Counted from the first letter of the stretch, positions 16,708-24,661 are shown. The stretch: DNA of 64,000 bases from JAFIEN01 sp051859505 (GCA_051859505.1 JBHYFN010000004.1:1-64000); one strand, 5' to 3'. Numbers and translations: made by a program. The notes: generated from the letters alone by a model not told the origin.

Positions 16708-17745
16708 ATGATCTCCAGACGCGCCTTGGGCGGGCTTCTCGCCTCGACACTGCTTCTGCCCGGCATTGCCCTTGCACAGGACATGCCGGCACCATTCGAC
16801 AATCCGGGCGATGTGAACATCGCGCTGGTGCGTTACCTTTCGACCGGCGACTTCTTTCAGGCCTATCTGAACGGCGTCGAGCGGCAGGCCGCGGCGATCG
16901 GCGTCAACCTGCAGGTCTTTGACAGCCGGCAGGACGCCGCACTGCAGGCCGACATGGTGGATCAGGCCATCGCGCTGGGGGTGGACGGGATCATCGTCCA
17001 GCACGGCCTGACCGAATCGATGCAGGAGGCGGTGCAGCGCGCCGTTGACGCCGGCATCAAGGTGGTGGCCTTCGACGTGAATGTCGAAAACCCCGCCGTG
17101 CCCCAGATCGAACAATCCGACCGCGACCTGGCCCGCCTCGCGCTGGAACAGGCGATCATCGATCAGGGCGAGGAATGGGTGGCAGGCTATGTCTATGTGC
17201 CCGGCATCGCCCCCCTCGACCGCCGGGACGAGACCTGGCGCGAGTTCAAGGACCGCTACCCGGGCATCGACGAAGTGGCGATGTTCGGCACGCTCGACAA
17301 CCCGATCGCCAACTCGGTCGCCAATCAGGCGCGGGCCGTGGTCTCGGCCAATCCCAACATCACGGTCATGTTCGCCCCCTATGACGAATTCGCCAAGGGC
17401 GTGAAGATCGCCGTGGACGAAGCCGGGATGAGCGATCAGGTCAGCATCTATTCGGCCGATGTCTCGACCGCCGATATCGAACTGATGCGCGAGCCGGGCT
17501 CGTCGTGGAAGGCGACCGCGGCGACCAACCCGGCCGTGGTGGGCGAGGTCTCGGTCCGCGCGCTGGCGATGCTGCTGGCGGGCGAGGATCCGGGTGCGCA
17601 GGTGATCGTGCCGCCGACGCTGATCACGCAGGAGGATCTGAACGCGCTCGACATCTCGAACATGGAAGAGCTGGGCGAAAAGATGCCCGCCTTTGCCCAT
17701 GCCGATGTGGCCACGCCCGACTGGATGCCGCTGCCGGCACGCTAG
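16708..17745 (+). CDS. CUT2 sugar ABC transporter substrate-binding protein
   Basis: This 345-aa periplasmic binding protein has a Sec signal peptide ending after ALA near residue 23. The mature part fits the peripla_BP_4 fold: DGIIVQHGLTES, GIKVVAFDVNVENP and FAPYDEFAKG. It resembles RbsB only distantly, and the hinge sequences differ from the protein at 8758, so the ligand probably differs too. GGGAGGATACC precedes the ATG. A strong 11-bp stem hairpin follows the stop, separating transport from the catabolic genes. The ligand should be whatever the downstream operon degrades, or methylthioribose given mtnKA nearby. Neither can be proven here. Confidence 0.91.
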   Translation: MISRRALGGLLASTLLLPGIALAQDMPAPFDNPGDVNIALVRYLSTGDFFQAYLNGVERQAAAIGVNLQVFDSRQDAALQADMVDQAIALGVDGIIVQHGLTESMQEAVQRAVDAGIKVVAFDVNVENPAVPQIEQSDRDLARLALEQAIIDQGEEWVAGYVYVPGIAPLDRRDETWREFKDRYPGIDEVAMFGTLDNPIANSVANQARAVVSANPNITVMFAPYDEFAKGVKIAVDEAGMSDQVSIYSADVSTADIELMREPGSSWKATAATNPAVVGEVSVRALAMLLAGEDPGAQVIVPPTLITQEDLNALDISNMEELGEKMPAFAHADVATPDWMPLPAR

Positions 17746-17766
17746 GGCCCTCGTCTGCCAGACCAG

Positions 17767-17793
17767 GGGGCTGCCGGTCGATCCGGCAGCCCC
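17767..17793 (+). terminator. Strong stem-loop after second CUT2 binding-protein gene
   Basis: GGGGCTGCCGG (17767-17777) pairs perfectly with CCGGCAGCCCC (17783-17793) over a 5-nt loop, then TTTG. It looks like an intrinsic terminator with a short T-run and is likely leaky, because the next gene in the same direction starts 87 bases on with no clear promoter. Confidence 0.7.
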
Positions 17794-17880
17794 TTTGCCG
17801 TTCCGTACCCCTCGCGGCCTGTTGAAGCCGACCGCCCCGACGGGCATGATCCGGCCAGGCCCCCCTCCAATGGACTCGCC

Positions 17881-18861
17881 ATGACCCTGCCCAACGACCG
17901 CCCCCGCTATGCCGCGCGGCTCAATGCCTTTCGGATCGGCCTGCCCGGAAAGCCCACCGTGGCCGAGATGATCGCCCGGGCCGGTCAGGTGCCGGGCCTC
18001 GATGCGGCCGACCTGAACTATCCTGACCATTTCGACCATCACGACCCGGCCAAGGTGCTGGCCCTGCTCTCCGACAACGGCATGGCGCTGAATGGCCTTG
18101 CCATGCGCTATTACACCGATCCGGGCTTTCGCCTGGGCGCCTTCACCAATCCCGACCCTGCGGTCCGGCGCGCGGCCATTGACCTGACCCGCGCAGGCAT
18201 CGACGCCCTGGCCGCGATGGGCGGGCGGCTGATGACGCTCTGGCTGGGTCAAGACGGGGTCGATTACGCCTTTCAGGGCGATTACGCCGCCATGTGGGAC
18301 GATACGATCACCGCCCTGCAGGAGGTGGCCGACCACAATCCCGAAATCGACATCGCCATCGAATACAAGCCGAACGAGCCCCGCGCCTTCGCGCTGCTGC
18401 CCGACATGGCGACGACGCTTCTGGCGCTGTCCGAGGTCGACCGGCCCAACATGGGCGTGACGGTCGATTTCTGCCACGTTCTTTTCGCAGACGAGATCCC
18501 GGCCCAGGTCGCCCGCCTTGCCGCGCGGCATTCGCGGATCCTCGGTGTCCATCTCAACGACGGCTACGGCAAGCGCGACGACGGGCTGATGGTGGGCGCG
18601 GTCCATCCCGTCCAGACGGTCGAGCTGTTCGTCGAGCTTGCCCGGATGGGCTATGAGGGCGCGATCTATTTCGACACTTTCCCCGATCACGGCGGCCTCG
18701 ATCCGGTGCGCGAGGCGGCGACCAACATCCTGATGGCCGAACGCCTGCGCAGCATCGCCGCGGGCCTTGTCGACGATCCGGCCCTTGCCGCCGCCATCGC
18801 CCGGCAGGATGCGACCGAAAGCCTGCGGATCGTCGCCGCCGCCCTGTACGGGGCGGGCTGA
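17881..18861 (+). CDS. Sugar phosphate isomerase/epimerase, xylose-isomerase-like TIM barrel
   Basis: A 326-aa protein with the AP-endonuclease-2/xylose isomerase-like fold. Candidate metal ligands are spaced along the barrel: Glu in IAIEYKPNEPR, Asp in VTVDFCHV, His in LGVHLNDGYG and Asp/His in YFDTFPDHGG. The C-terminal YEGAIYFDTFPDHGGLDPVREA resembles L-rhamnose/xylose isomerase-type sequences more than myo-inositol epimerases. A cytoplasmic aldose-ketose isomerase or epimerase role is likely. It overlaps the next kinase by one base (TGATG at 18859-18863), so isomer and kinase may act in sequence. The substrate is unknown. Confidence 0.85.
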   Translation: MTLPNDRPRYAARLNAFRIGLPGKPTVAEMIARAGQVPGLDAADLNYPDHFDHHDPAKVLALLSDNGMALNGLAMRYYTDPGFRLGAFTNPDPAVRRAAIDLTRAGIDALAAMGGRLMTLWLGQDGVDYAFQGDYAAMWDDTITALQEVADHNPEIDIAIEYKPNEPRAFALLPDMATTLLALSEVDRPNMGVTVDFCHVLFADEIPAQVARLAARHSRILGVHLNDGYGKRDDGLMVGAVHPVQTVELFVELARMGYEGAIYFDTFPDHGGLDPVREAATNILMAERLRSIAAGLVDDPALAAAIARQDATESLRIVAAALYGAG

Positions 18862-19760
18862 TGAGCATTCTTGTCGCAGGCTCGCTCCATCTCGACGTGA
18901 TCGTCGCGGCCCCCCACCTGCCCCGGCTGGACGAGACGGTGACCGGCCGGTCCGTCGCCTATGCCTTTGGCGGCAAGGGCGGCAATCAGGCCGTCGCCGC
19001 CGCAAGGATGGGGGCAAAGGTCGCCATGGCGGGGCGCGTCGGCAGCGACGATTTCGGCACCCGCCTTCTGGCCGATCTGGCGGCGGCCGGGGTCGATGCG
19101 GCGCAGGTCCTGACCGACCCCGGCCCCTCGGGCATGAGCGTGGCGATCACCGAACCGGGCGGCGGCTATGGGGCGGTCATCGTCTCGGCCGCCAATCTGG
19201 CGATCGACGCCGCGCGCGTGACCATCCCCCCCGGCACAAGGCTCCTTGTCCTGCAGAACGAGATCCCCGAGGCGGTGAACCTCGCGCTCGCCGCCCGCGC
19301 GCGCGGCGTGGGGGCCGAGGTCGTGCTGAACGCCGCCCCGGCCCGTCCGATGGACCCGGCGCTCTGGCCGCTGATCGACCTTCTGGTCGTCAATGCCGTC
19401 GAGGCGGCCGATCTTCTGGGCCTTGCCGATGCCGACCTCGACCCCCTCGCCGCCGCCCAGGCCCTTTCCCGGCGCGGCCCCGGGGCGGTGATCGTCACGC
19501 TGGGCGCCCGCGGCCTCGCGCTCTGGAACGGAAAGGGTGCGCTCCATCCCGGCCACCGGATCACCCCCGTCTCGGCCCATGGCGCGGGCGATGCCTTCAT
19601 CGGCGCGCTCACCGCCCGTCTGGCCGCAGGCGACGACCTCGAACCCGCCTGCCGCTTTGCCCAGGGGGCGGCGGCGCTCCACGTGGCCAGCCCCGTCGCC
19701 GACCGCGCCCGGATCACACCCGCGAGCGTCACGAATTTCCTCGCCACCGCCACACCTTGA
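18861..19760 (+). CDS. PfkB family carbohydrate kinase
   Basis: A 299-aa PfkB kinase with FGGKGGNQAVAAARMG near residue 36 and the ATP-site motif SAHGAGDAFIGAL near residue 237. The catalytic Asp in GAGD is kept, but the usual TTGAGD is AHGAGD. It resembles ribokinases overall but is clearly distinct from the ribokinase at 7621. It is translationally coupled to the sugar isomerase by a one-base overlap and followed 89 bases later by the BtpA/SgcQ gene, whose ATG has GGAAGGAAG upstream. It probably phosphorylates the ketose or epimer made by the preceding enzyme; this is inferred from context only. Confidence 0.87.
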   Translation: MSILVAGSLHLDVIVAAPHLPRLDETVTGRSVAYAFGGKGGNQAVAAARMGAKVAMAGRVGSDDFGTRLLADLAAAGVDAAQVLTDPGPSGMSVAITEPGGGYGAVIVSAANLAIDAARVTIPPGTRLLVLQNEIPEAVNLALAARARGVGAEVVLNAAPARPMDPALWPLIDLLVVNAVEAADLLGLADADLDPLAAAQALSRRGPGAVIVTLGARGLALWNGKGALHPGHRITPVSAHGAGDAFIGALTARLAAGDDLEPACRFAQGAAALHVASPVADRARITPASVTNFLATATP

Positions 19761-19849
19761 CGGCCTCTTGCAACCATCCCGCCTTGCAAGCTCCCGCCCG
19801 GCGGCCCTAACATGTCAGCGGCCCCTGTCGGGCCGGAAGGAAGTCCAGG

Positions 19850-20659
19850 ATGAAGAATTTTCGGCGCGTCTTCGGCGACGGCAAGCCCGTGATCGCCATG
19901 GTCCATATCGGCGCGCTGCCCGGCAGCCCGCTCCATGATGCCGAGGCCGGCCTCGACGGCCTCCTGGCCGGCGCGCGCGCCGATCTTGCGGCGCTGCAGG
20001 CGGCGGGCGTCGATGCGATCATGTTCGGCAACGAGAACGACCGCCCCTACGAGTTTCAGGTCGACACCGCCTCGACCGCGACCATGGCCTTCCTGATCGG
20101 CCAGCTCCGGTCCGAGATCACCGTCCCCTTCGGCGTCAATGTCCTGTGGGATCCGCACAGCACCATCGCGCTGGCCGCCGCCACCGGCGCCGCCTTCGTG
20201 CGCGAGATCTTCACCGGCACCTATGCCTCGGACATGGGCCCCTGGACGCCCGACGCAGGCGCCGCCATGCGCTACCGCGACCGGCTGGGGCGGCGCGATC
20301 TGGCGATGCTCTACAATGTCAGCGCCGAATTTGCCGACAGCCTCGACCGCCGCCCGCTGCCTGACCGGGCACGCTCGGCCGTCTTCTCCTCGATCCCCGA
20401 TGCGGTGCTGGTCTCGGGCCAGATCACCGGCGAGGCGGCCAGGATGGAGGATCTCGAGGCCGTCAAGCGCGTCCTGCCCTCGACCCCGGTGCTCGCCAAT
20501 ACCGGCGTCAAGCACGACACCGTGGCCGAGGTGCTGCGCATCGCCGACGGCTGCGTCGTGGGCTCGGCGCTCAAGGTGGGCGGCGACACGTGGAACGCGG
20601 TCGATCCCGACCGGGCGGCCGATTTCATGGCCCGCGCCCGCGCCGCCCGGGGGCAATGA
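19850..20659 (+). CDS. BtpA/SgcQ family protein
   Basis: A 269-aa TIM-barrel-like protein of the BtpA/SgcQ family, recognised by the N-terminal GKPVIAMVHIGALPGSP (residues 11-27), MFGNENDRPYEF, WDPHSTIALAAATGAAFVRE and the C-terminal VVGSALKVGGDTWNAVD phosphate-binding-like segment. BtpA was linked to photosystem I stability in cyanobacteria and SgcQ lies in the uncharacterised sgc sugar operon of Escherichia coli; no reaction is firmly known to me. The stop overlaps the M42-hydrolase start by 4 bases. An adjacent SgcQ-SgcX-type pair as in the E. coli operon argues for a sugar-related role rather than photosynthesis. Confidence 0.88.
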   Translation: MKNFRRVFGDGKPVIAMVHIGALPGSPLHDAEAGLDGLLAGARADLAALQAAGVDAIMFGNENDRPYEFQVDTASTATMAFLIGQLRSEITVPFGVNVLWDPHSTIALAAATGAAFVREIFTGTYASDMGPWTPDAGAAMRYRDRLGRRDLAMLYNVSAEFADSLDRRPLPDRARSAVFSSIPDAVLVSGQITGEAARMEDLEAVKRVLPSTPVLANTGVKHDTVAEVLRIADGCVVGSALKVGGDTWNAVDPDRAADFMARARAARGQ

Positions 20660-21762
20660 TGACCGACCTTCTGCGCGAGGATCTGACCGCGCTGATGCTG
20701 ATCCCCGGCCTTTCGGGGCACGAGGAACGCGTCGCCGCCCATATCCGCGACCGGCTGCGCGCGGCGGGCCTGAGGCCCGAGACCGACCGTCTGGGCAATG
20801 TCATCGCCACCATCCCGGGCGATCCCGAGGCCCCCTCGGTCATGGTCTTCGCGCATATGGACCAGCTGGGCTTCTTCGTCCGCCGGATCGAGGCGGACGG
20901 CCTGATCCGGGTCGAACGCATGGGCGGCGTCTCGGAACGCGCCATGGCGGCGCAGGCAGTACTCCTCTGCCCGCCGGGGCACGAGGATGTGCCGGGCCTG
21001 ATCCTCAACAAGGCCCATCACGCCACCACCCCGGACGAGAAATACCGCGTCCTGACCGCGCCCGAGATCCTGATCGACACCGGCCACGGCTCGAAACAGG
21101 CGGTCGAGGCGGCAGGCATCCGCATCGGCACGCCGGTCGTCTACCTGCCCCGCGTCCTCGCCCTCGCTGGCGACCGGATCGCCGGCACATCGGTCGACGA
21201 CCGCGCCGGCTGCGCGGTGCTGCTCGCCATCGCCCGCGCGCTGGCCTCGGGCGACTGGCAAGGCCCGACGGTCCATCTCGTCTGGTCGGTGCAAGAGGAA
21301 TTCAACCTGCGCGGCGCCGTGGTGGCGGCCCAGGTCCTGCAGCCCGAGATCGCGCTGCAAATCGACCTGATGCTGGCCAGCGACACGCCCGACATGGCCC
21401 AGCGCGGCGAGATGGTGCTGGGCGGGGGCCCCGGGATCAGCCTCTATTCCTTCCACGGCCGCGGCACGCTGAACGGGGTGATCCCCCACCCCGCCCTCGT
21501 GCGCCTCTTCGAGGAGACGGCCGAGAAGACCGCCATCCCCCTCCAGCGCTCGGCCCAGGTGGGCGTGCTGACCGACCTCTCCTATATCCAGACGCTGGGC
21601 GCGGGCGTGGCCAGCCTCGATATCGGCTTTCCCATGCGCCATTCCCACTCGGCGCTGGAATGCTGCGACATGGCCGACCTCGAAGCCCTCACCAACCTCA
21701 CACTCGCGGCGCTGGCCGCCATCCGCCCCGGCTTCTCCCTCTCGCGCGAGGCCGGATCATGA
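20656..21762 (+). CDS. M42 family metallohydrolase (SgcX-like)
   Basis: A 368-aa co-catalytic zinc enzyme of the M42 aminopeptidase/endoglucanase-like group. The expected metal ligands are visible: His in VFAHMDQLGF, bridging Asp in TSVDDRAG, Glu-Glu in WSVQEEFNLRGA, Asp in MLASDTPD and His in GFPMRHSHSALE. The start is ATG at 20656 (a second ATG is at 20659) and overlaps the BtpA stop. M42 enzymes cleave N-terminal residues from peptides. In a sugar operon the true substrate could instead be an amide- or peptide-linked sugar conjugate, which is a hypothesis. A 115-base gap with repeat A separates it from the FGGY kinase. Confidence 0.88.
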   Translation: MMTDLLREDLTALMLIPGLSGHEERVAAHIRDRLRAAGLRPETDRLGNVIATIPGDPEAPSVMVFAHMDQLGFFVRRIEADGLIRVERMGGVSERAMAAQAVLLCPPGHEDVPGLILNKAHHATTPDEKYRVLTAPEILIDTGHGSKQAVEAAGIRIGTPVVYLPRVLALAGDRIAGTSVDDRAGCAVLLAIARALASGDWQGPTVHLVWSVQEEFNLRGAVVAAQVLQPEIALQIDLMLASDTPDMAQRGEMVLGGGPGISLYSFHGRGTLNGVIPHPALVRLFEETAEKTAIPLQRSAQVGVLTDLSYIQTLGAGVASLDIGFPMRHSHSALECCDMADLEALTNLTLAALAAIRPGFSLSREAGS

Positions 21763-21774
21763 GCGCCTCCCTGC

Positions 21775-21857
21775 TGCTTCTTTTGTTCCCAAATATCCCG
21801 GGGGGAGCGCAGCGGGGGGCAGAGCCCCCCAAGCGGACATTTGGCCAAATTTCCGCC
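21775..21857. repeat. Composite dispersed repeat A, copy 2
   Basis: TGCTTCTTTTGTTCCC leads into AAATATCCCGGGGGG, a GGGGGGC-aga-GCCCCCC hairpin and an almost perfect 24-bp palindrome (21833-21856, one mismatch) centred on ATTTGGCCAAAT. Order and elements match copy 1 at 1315-1443. It sits inside the catabolic operon, between the M42 hydrolase and the FGGY kinase. Confidence 0.75.
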
Positions 21858-21877
21858 CCCGCCCCCGGCACCCGCCC

Positions 21878-23362
21878 ATGAGCCACTTTCTCGGCGTCGA
21901 TATCGGCACTTTCGAATCCAAGGGCGTCCTGACCGATGCCGACGGAACCATCCTCGCCCAGGCGACCCGCCCGCATCGCATGATCGTGCCCCGCCCCGGC
22001 TGGGCCGAACACCGCGCCGAGGAAGACTGGTGGGGCGATTTCGTCCAGATCACCCGCAGCCTGATCGAAACCTCCGGCATCGACCCCGCCAGCATCCGCG
22101 CCGTCGCCACCAGCGCCATCGGCCCCTGCATGCTGCCGCTCGACGCCGCCGGCAAACCGCTGACGAACGGCGTCCTCTACGGCGTCGATACCCGCGCGCA
22201 AGACCAGATCGACCAGTTGAACGCCGCGATCGGCCCCGAGACGATCCTCTCCCGCTGCGGCAATGCGCTGACCTCGCAATCCGTCGGACCCAAGATCCTC
22301 TGGCTGCGCCAGACCCATCCCGAGATCTGGGAGAGGACGGCGAAGATCCACACCTCCACCTCCTTCCTCACCTTCCGCCTGACCGGCGAGCATGTGATCG
22401 ACCACTACACGGCCGCCAATTTCTCGCCGCTCTACGATTTCGACCGGCTGGACTGGTGCTTCGACCTTGCCGAGATCTGCCCGCCCGACCGCCTGCCGCG
22501 TCTGATGTGGTCCACCGAGATCGCGGGCCATGTCACGCCCGAGGCCGCCGCCGAGACCGGCCTTGCCCCCGGCACCCCCGTCACCTGCGGCACGATCGAC
22601 GCGGGCGCCGAGGCGGTCAGCGTCGGCACGAAGGCTGTCGGCGACATGATGCTGATGTATGGATCGACCATCTTCATCATCGAACTGACCGACCGCCGCC
22701 TGACCGACCCCCGGCTCTGGCACGCGCCATGGCTGTTCCCGGGCCAGTTCGCCGGCATGGCGGGGCTGGCCACCTCGGGCACGCTCACCCACTGGCTGCG
22801 CGACACCTTCGCCCGCGACCTGCCCGCCGAGACCGCCTTCACCACCCTGACGAGCGAGGCGATGGACAGTCCCAGGGGCGCGAAGGGCCTGATCTGCCTG
22901 CCCTATTTCTCGGGCGAGCGGACGCCGATCCACGATCCGATGGCCAAGGGCACGTTCTTCGGCCTCAACCTCACCCATACCCGCGGCGATTTGTACCGCG
23001 CCGCCCTTGAAGGCATCGCAGCCGCCACCCGCCACATCACCGACACCTATGCCGAGGCCGGCGCCCCCCCGACCCGCGTCCTGGCCGTCGGCGGCGGCAC
23101 GAAGAACGCACCCTGGCTGCAGGCCACCTCGGATCTGACCGGCCTCGACCAGCAGATCTGCCGCGTGACCACCGGCGCCTCCTTCGGCGATGCCTTCCTT
23201 GCCGCCCTGGCCACCGGCGCCGTCACGCCCTCAGATATCGACCGCTGGAACCCCGTCGACCGCACCATCCAGGCCGAACCCGACCCGGCCTACGCGCGGA
23301 TGTATCCCCTGTTCCGGCGCCTCTACGAGCAGACCAAAGACATCATGGCCGACCTCGGATGA
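21878..23362 (+). CDS. FGGY family carbohydrate kinase (xylulokinase-like)
   Basis: A 494-aa sugar kinase of the FGGY family with the N-terminal phosphate loop GVDIGTFESKG (residues 6-16), the catalytic Asp in GTIDAGAEA (D241) and the ATP-binding GGGTKNAPWLQ near residue 407. Length and layout fit xylulokinase-type enzymes, but substrate-contact residues cannot be read reliably. The SIS gene start overlaps the stop by 4 bases, so the kinase product is probably the substrate of the isomerase. No good Shine-Dalgarno is seen before the ATG, which directly follows repeat A. This is the second sugar kinase of the operon. Confidence 0.9.
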   Translation: MSHFLGVDIGTFESKGVLTDADGTILAQATRPHRMIVPRPGWAEHRAEEDWWGDFVQITRSLIETSGIDPASIRAVATSAIGPCMLPLDAAGKPLTNGVLYGVDTRAQDQIDQLNAAIGPETILSRCGNALTSQSVGPKILWLRQTHPEIWERTAKIHTSTSFLTFRLTGEHVIDHYTAANFSPLYDFDRLDWCFDLAEICPPDRLPRLMWSTEIAGHVTPEAAAETGLAPGTPVTCGTIDAGAEAVSVGTKAVGDMMLMYGSTIFIIELTDRRLTDPRLWHAPWLFPGQFAGMAGLATSGTLTHWLRDTFARDLPAETAFTTLTSEAMDSPRGAKGLICLPYFSGERTPIHDPMAKGTFFGLNLTHTRGDLYRAALEGIAAATRHITDTYAEAGAPPTRVLAVGGGTKNAPWLQATSDLTGLDQQICRVTTGASFGDAFLAALATGAVTPSDIDRWNPVDRTIQAEPDPAYARMYPLFRRLYEQTKDIMADLG

Positions 23363-23901
23363 GCTTCACCCGCGCCCTTGCCGAGCTTGACGCGGCGGTC
23401 AGCGCCATCGACCCCGCCGCAATCGACGCCGCCTGCGCCGCCATCGCGCAGGCGGGGAACATCCTGGGATATGGCTGCGGGCGAGAGGGGCTGCAGCTCC
23501 GCGGCCTGATCATGCGGTTGCATCACCTTGGCCTGAAGGTCGCGATGCAGGGCGACATGGCCGCCCCGCCGCTGGGGCCGGGGGATCTGTTCCTGTGCTC
23601 GGCGGGCCCGGGCGAGCTGTCCACCGTCACCGCACTGATGCAGGTCGCGCGCGGGGCCGGGGCGGATGTCCTGTTCCTGACCGCCGAACCCGACACGCCC
23701 GCCGCAAAGGCCGCCACCCTTGTCCTGACCATCCCGGCCCAGACCATGGCGCGCGACCGCAACTCTGCGACCTTCCTGCCGATGGGCTCGGTCTACGAGG
23801 GCGCGCTGTTCCTGCTGTTCGAGGTGATGGTGCAATCCTTGCGCGACCGGCTGGGCGAAACCGCCGCAACCATGCGCGCCCGCCACACAAACATGGAGTG
23901 A
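23359..23901 (+). CDS. SIS-domain sugar-phosphate isomerase (6-phospho-3-hexuloisomerase-like)
   Basis: A 180-aa SIS-domain protein of the HxlB/PHI type. The GYGCGREGLQLRGLIMRLHHLG segment (residues 38-59), CSAGPGELSTVTAL, and the C-terminal RARHTNME closely follow the hexuloisomerase pattern (GAGRSG...MRLMHLG, CSGSGET, RHANLE). Known PHI enzymes convert hexulose-6-phosphate to fructose-6-phosphate after a hexulose-phosphate synthase, which is absent here. It is coupled to the FGGY kinase by an ATGA overlap, so it probably isomerises that kinase's product in the cytoplasm. The exact sugar phosphate is unknown. Confidence 0.87.
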   Translation: MSFTRALAELDAAVSAIDPAAIDAACAAIAQAGNILGYGCGREGLQLRGLIMRLHHLGLKVAMQGDMAAPPLGPGDLFLCSAGPGELSTVTALMQVARGAGADVLFLTAEPDTPAAKAATLVLTIPAQTMARDRNSATFLPMGSVYEGALFLLFEVMVQSLRDRLGETAATMRARHTNME

Positions 23902-23905
23902 AGCG

Positions 23906-24652
23906 ATGCGTTTCGAACGGATGCGACCGTCCCAGATCAGCGCGGCCCTGGCCCAGGGCAAGCCCTTCGTCCTGCCCATCGGCGTGCAGGAGTACCACGG
24001 CGAGCATCTGCCTGTCGGCATGGACCTTCTGGCCGTGACCGAAGCGCTGGACAGGCTGGGGGACGAGATCGTGATCCTGCCCGCCTTCGCCTGGGGTGCC
24101 GCGAGTTTCGCCGTGGCCCCGCCCGAAGGCACCGGCACGGTGCAGGTCGATGCCGCCACGCTCCTGCCCTTCGCCCAGGCGCTGTTCACCGGTCTGCTGC
24201 AGACCGGCCTGCGCAATATCCACGGCGTGATCCACCACCAGACCGAGAATTTCGCCCAAGGCATGCCCACCGATCTTGCCTTCCGGCTTGCCGCGCGCCA
24301 GGCGGTCTTTGCCCATCTCGAGGCGACGCGCGGCCATGGCTGGTGGGGCAAGGGCGAGATGGCCGACTATTACGAAGGCCATGCCGAGGGCGACAATCCG
24401 TTCAACTGGATCTCGATCCATCCGCTCCTGCCGCCCGGGGCGGATTACGTCTTCGATCACGCGGGCGAGGGCGAGACGGGGCTGATGATGGCACTGGCCC
24501 CCGATACCGTCGATGCGGAGGCGATGGCCGCGAATGACACCTGGTACACCGCCACCGCCCCCCGCGCGACTCGGCAAGAGGGGGAACGCGGGGTCGCCAT
24601 CATCCTGGCCCATCTGCGCGCGGTTCTGGGCCTGCCCGAGGCGCCCCGCTAA
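23906..24652 (+). CDS. Creatininase family amidohydrolase-like protein
   Basis: A 248-aa metal-dependent hydrolase of the creatininase/FAPy-deformylase family. The N-terminal metal motif is present as VQEYHGEHLPVGMD (E29, H31, H34, D40), with a central VIHHQTENF and a late HAGEGETGLMMAL. Family members open cyclic amides, and one (IolN of Thermotoga) acts on a cyclic inositol-derived ketone, so ring opening of a cyclic sugar derivative is possible. It starts 4 bases after the SIS gene and closes the operon, 9 bases before the convergent parC stop. The function in this pathway is unknown. Confidence 0.85.
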   Translation: MRFERMRPSQISAALAQGKPFVLPIGVQEYHGEHLPVGMDLLAVTEALDRLGDEIVILPAFAWGAASFAVAPPEGTGTVQVDAATLLPFAQALFTGLLQTGLRNIHGVIHHQTENFAQGMPTDLAFRLAARQAVFAHLEATRGHGWWGKGEMADYYEGHAEGDNPFNWISIHPLLPPGADYVFDHAGEGETGLMMALAPDTVDAEAMAANDTWYTATAPRATRQEGERGVAIILAHLRAVLGLPEAPR

Positions 24653-24661
24653 GGGCGGGCC

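Noticed and set aside
15436..19017. Minus-strand open frame of over 1,100 codons across the second CUT2 operon
   Set aside because: It is antisense to well-supported ABC transporter and isomerase genes, has the Arg/His/Gly/Asp-rich composition typical of the shadow frame in GC-rich DNA, and shows no recognisable domain.
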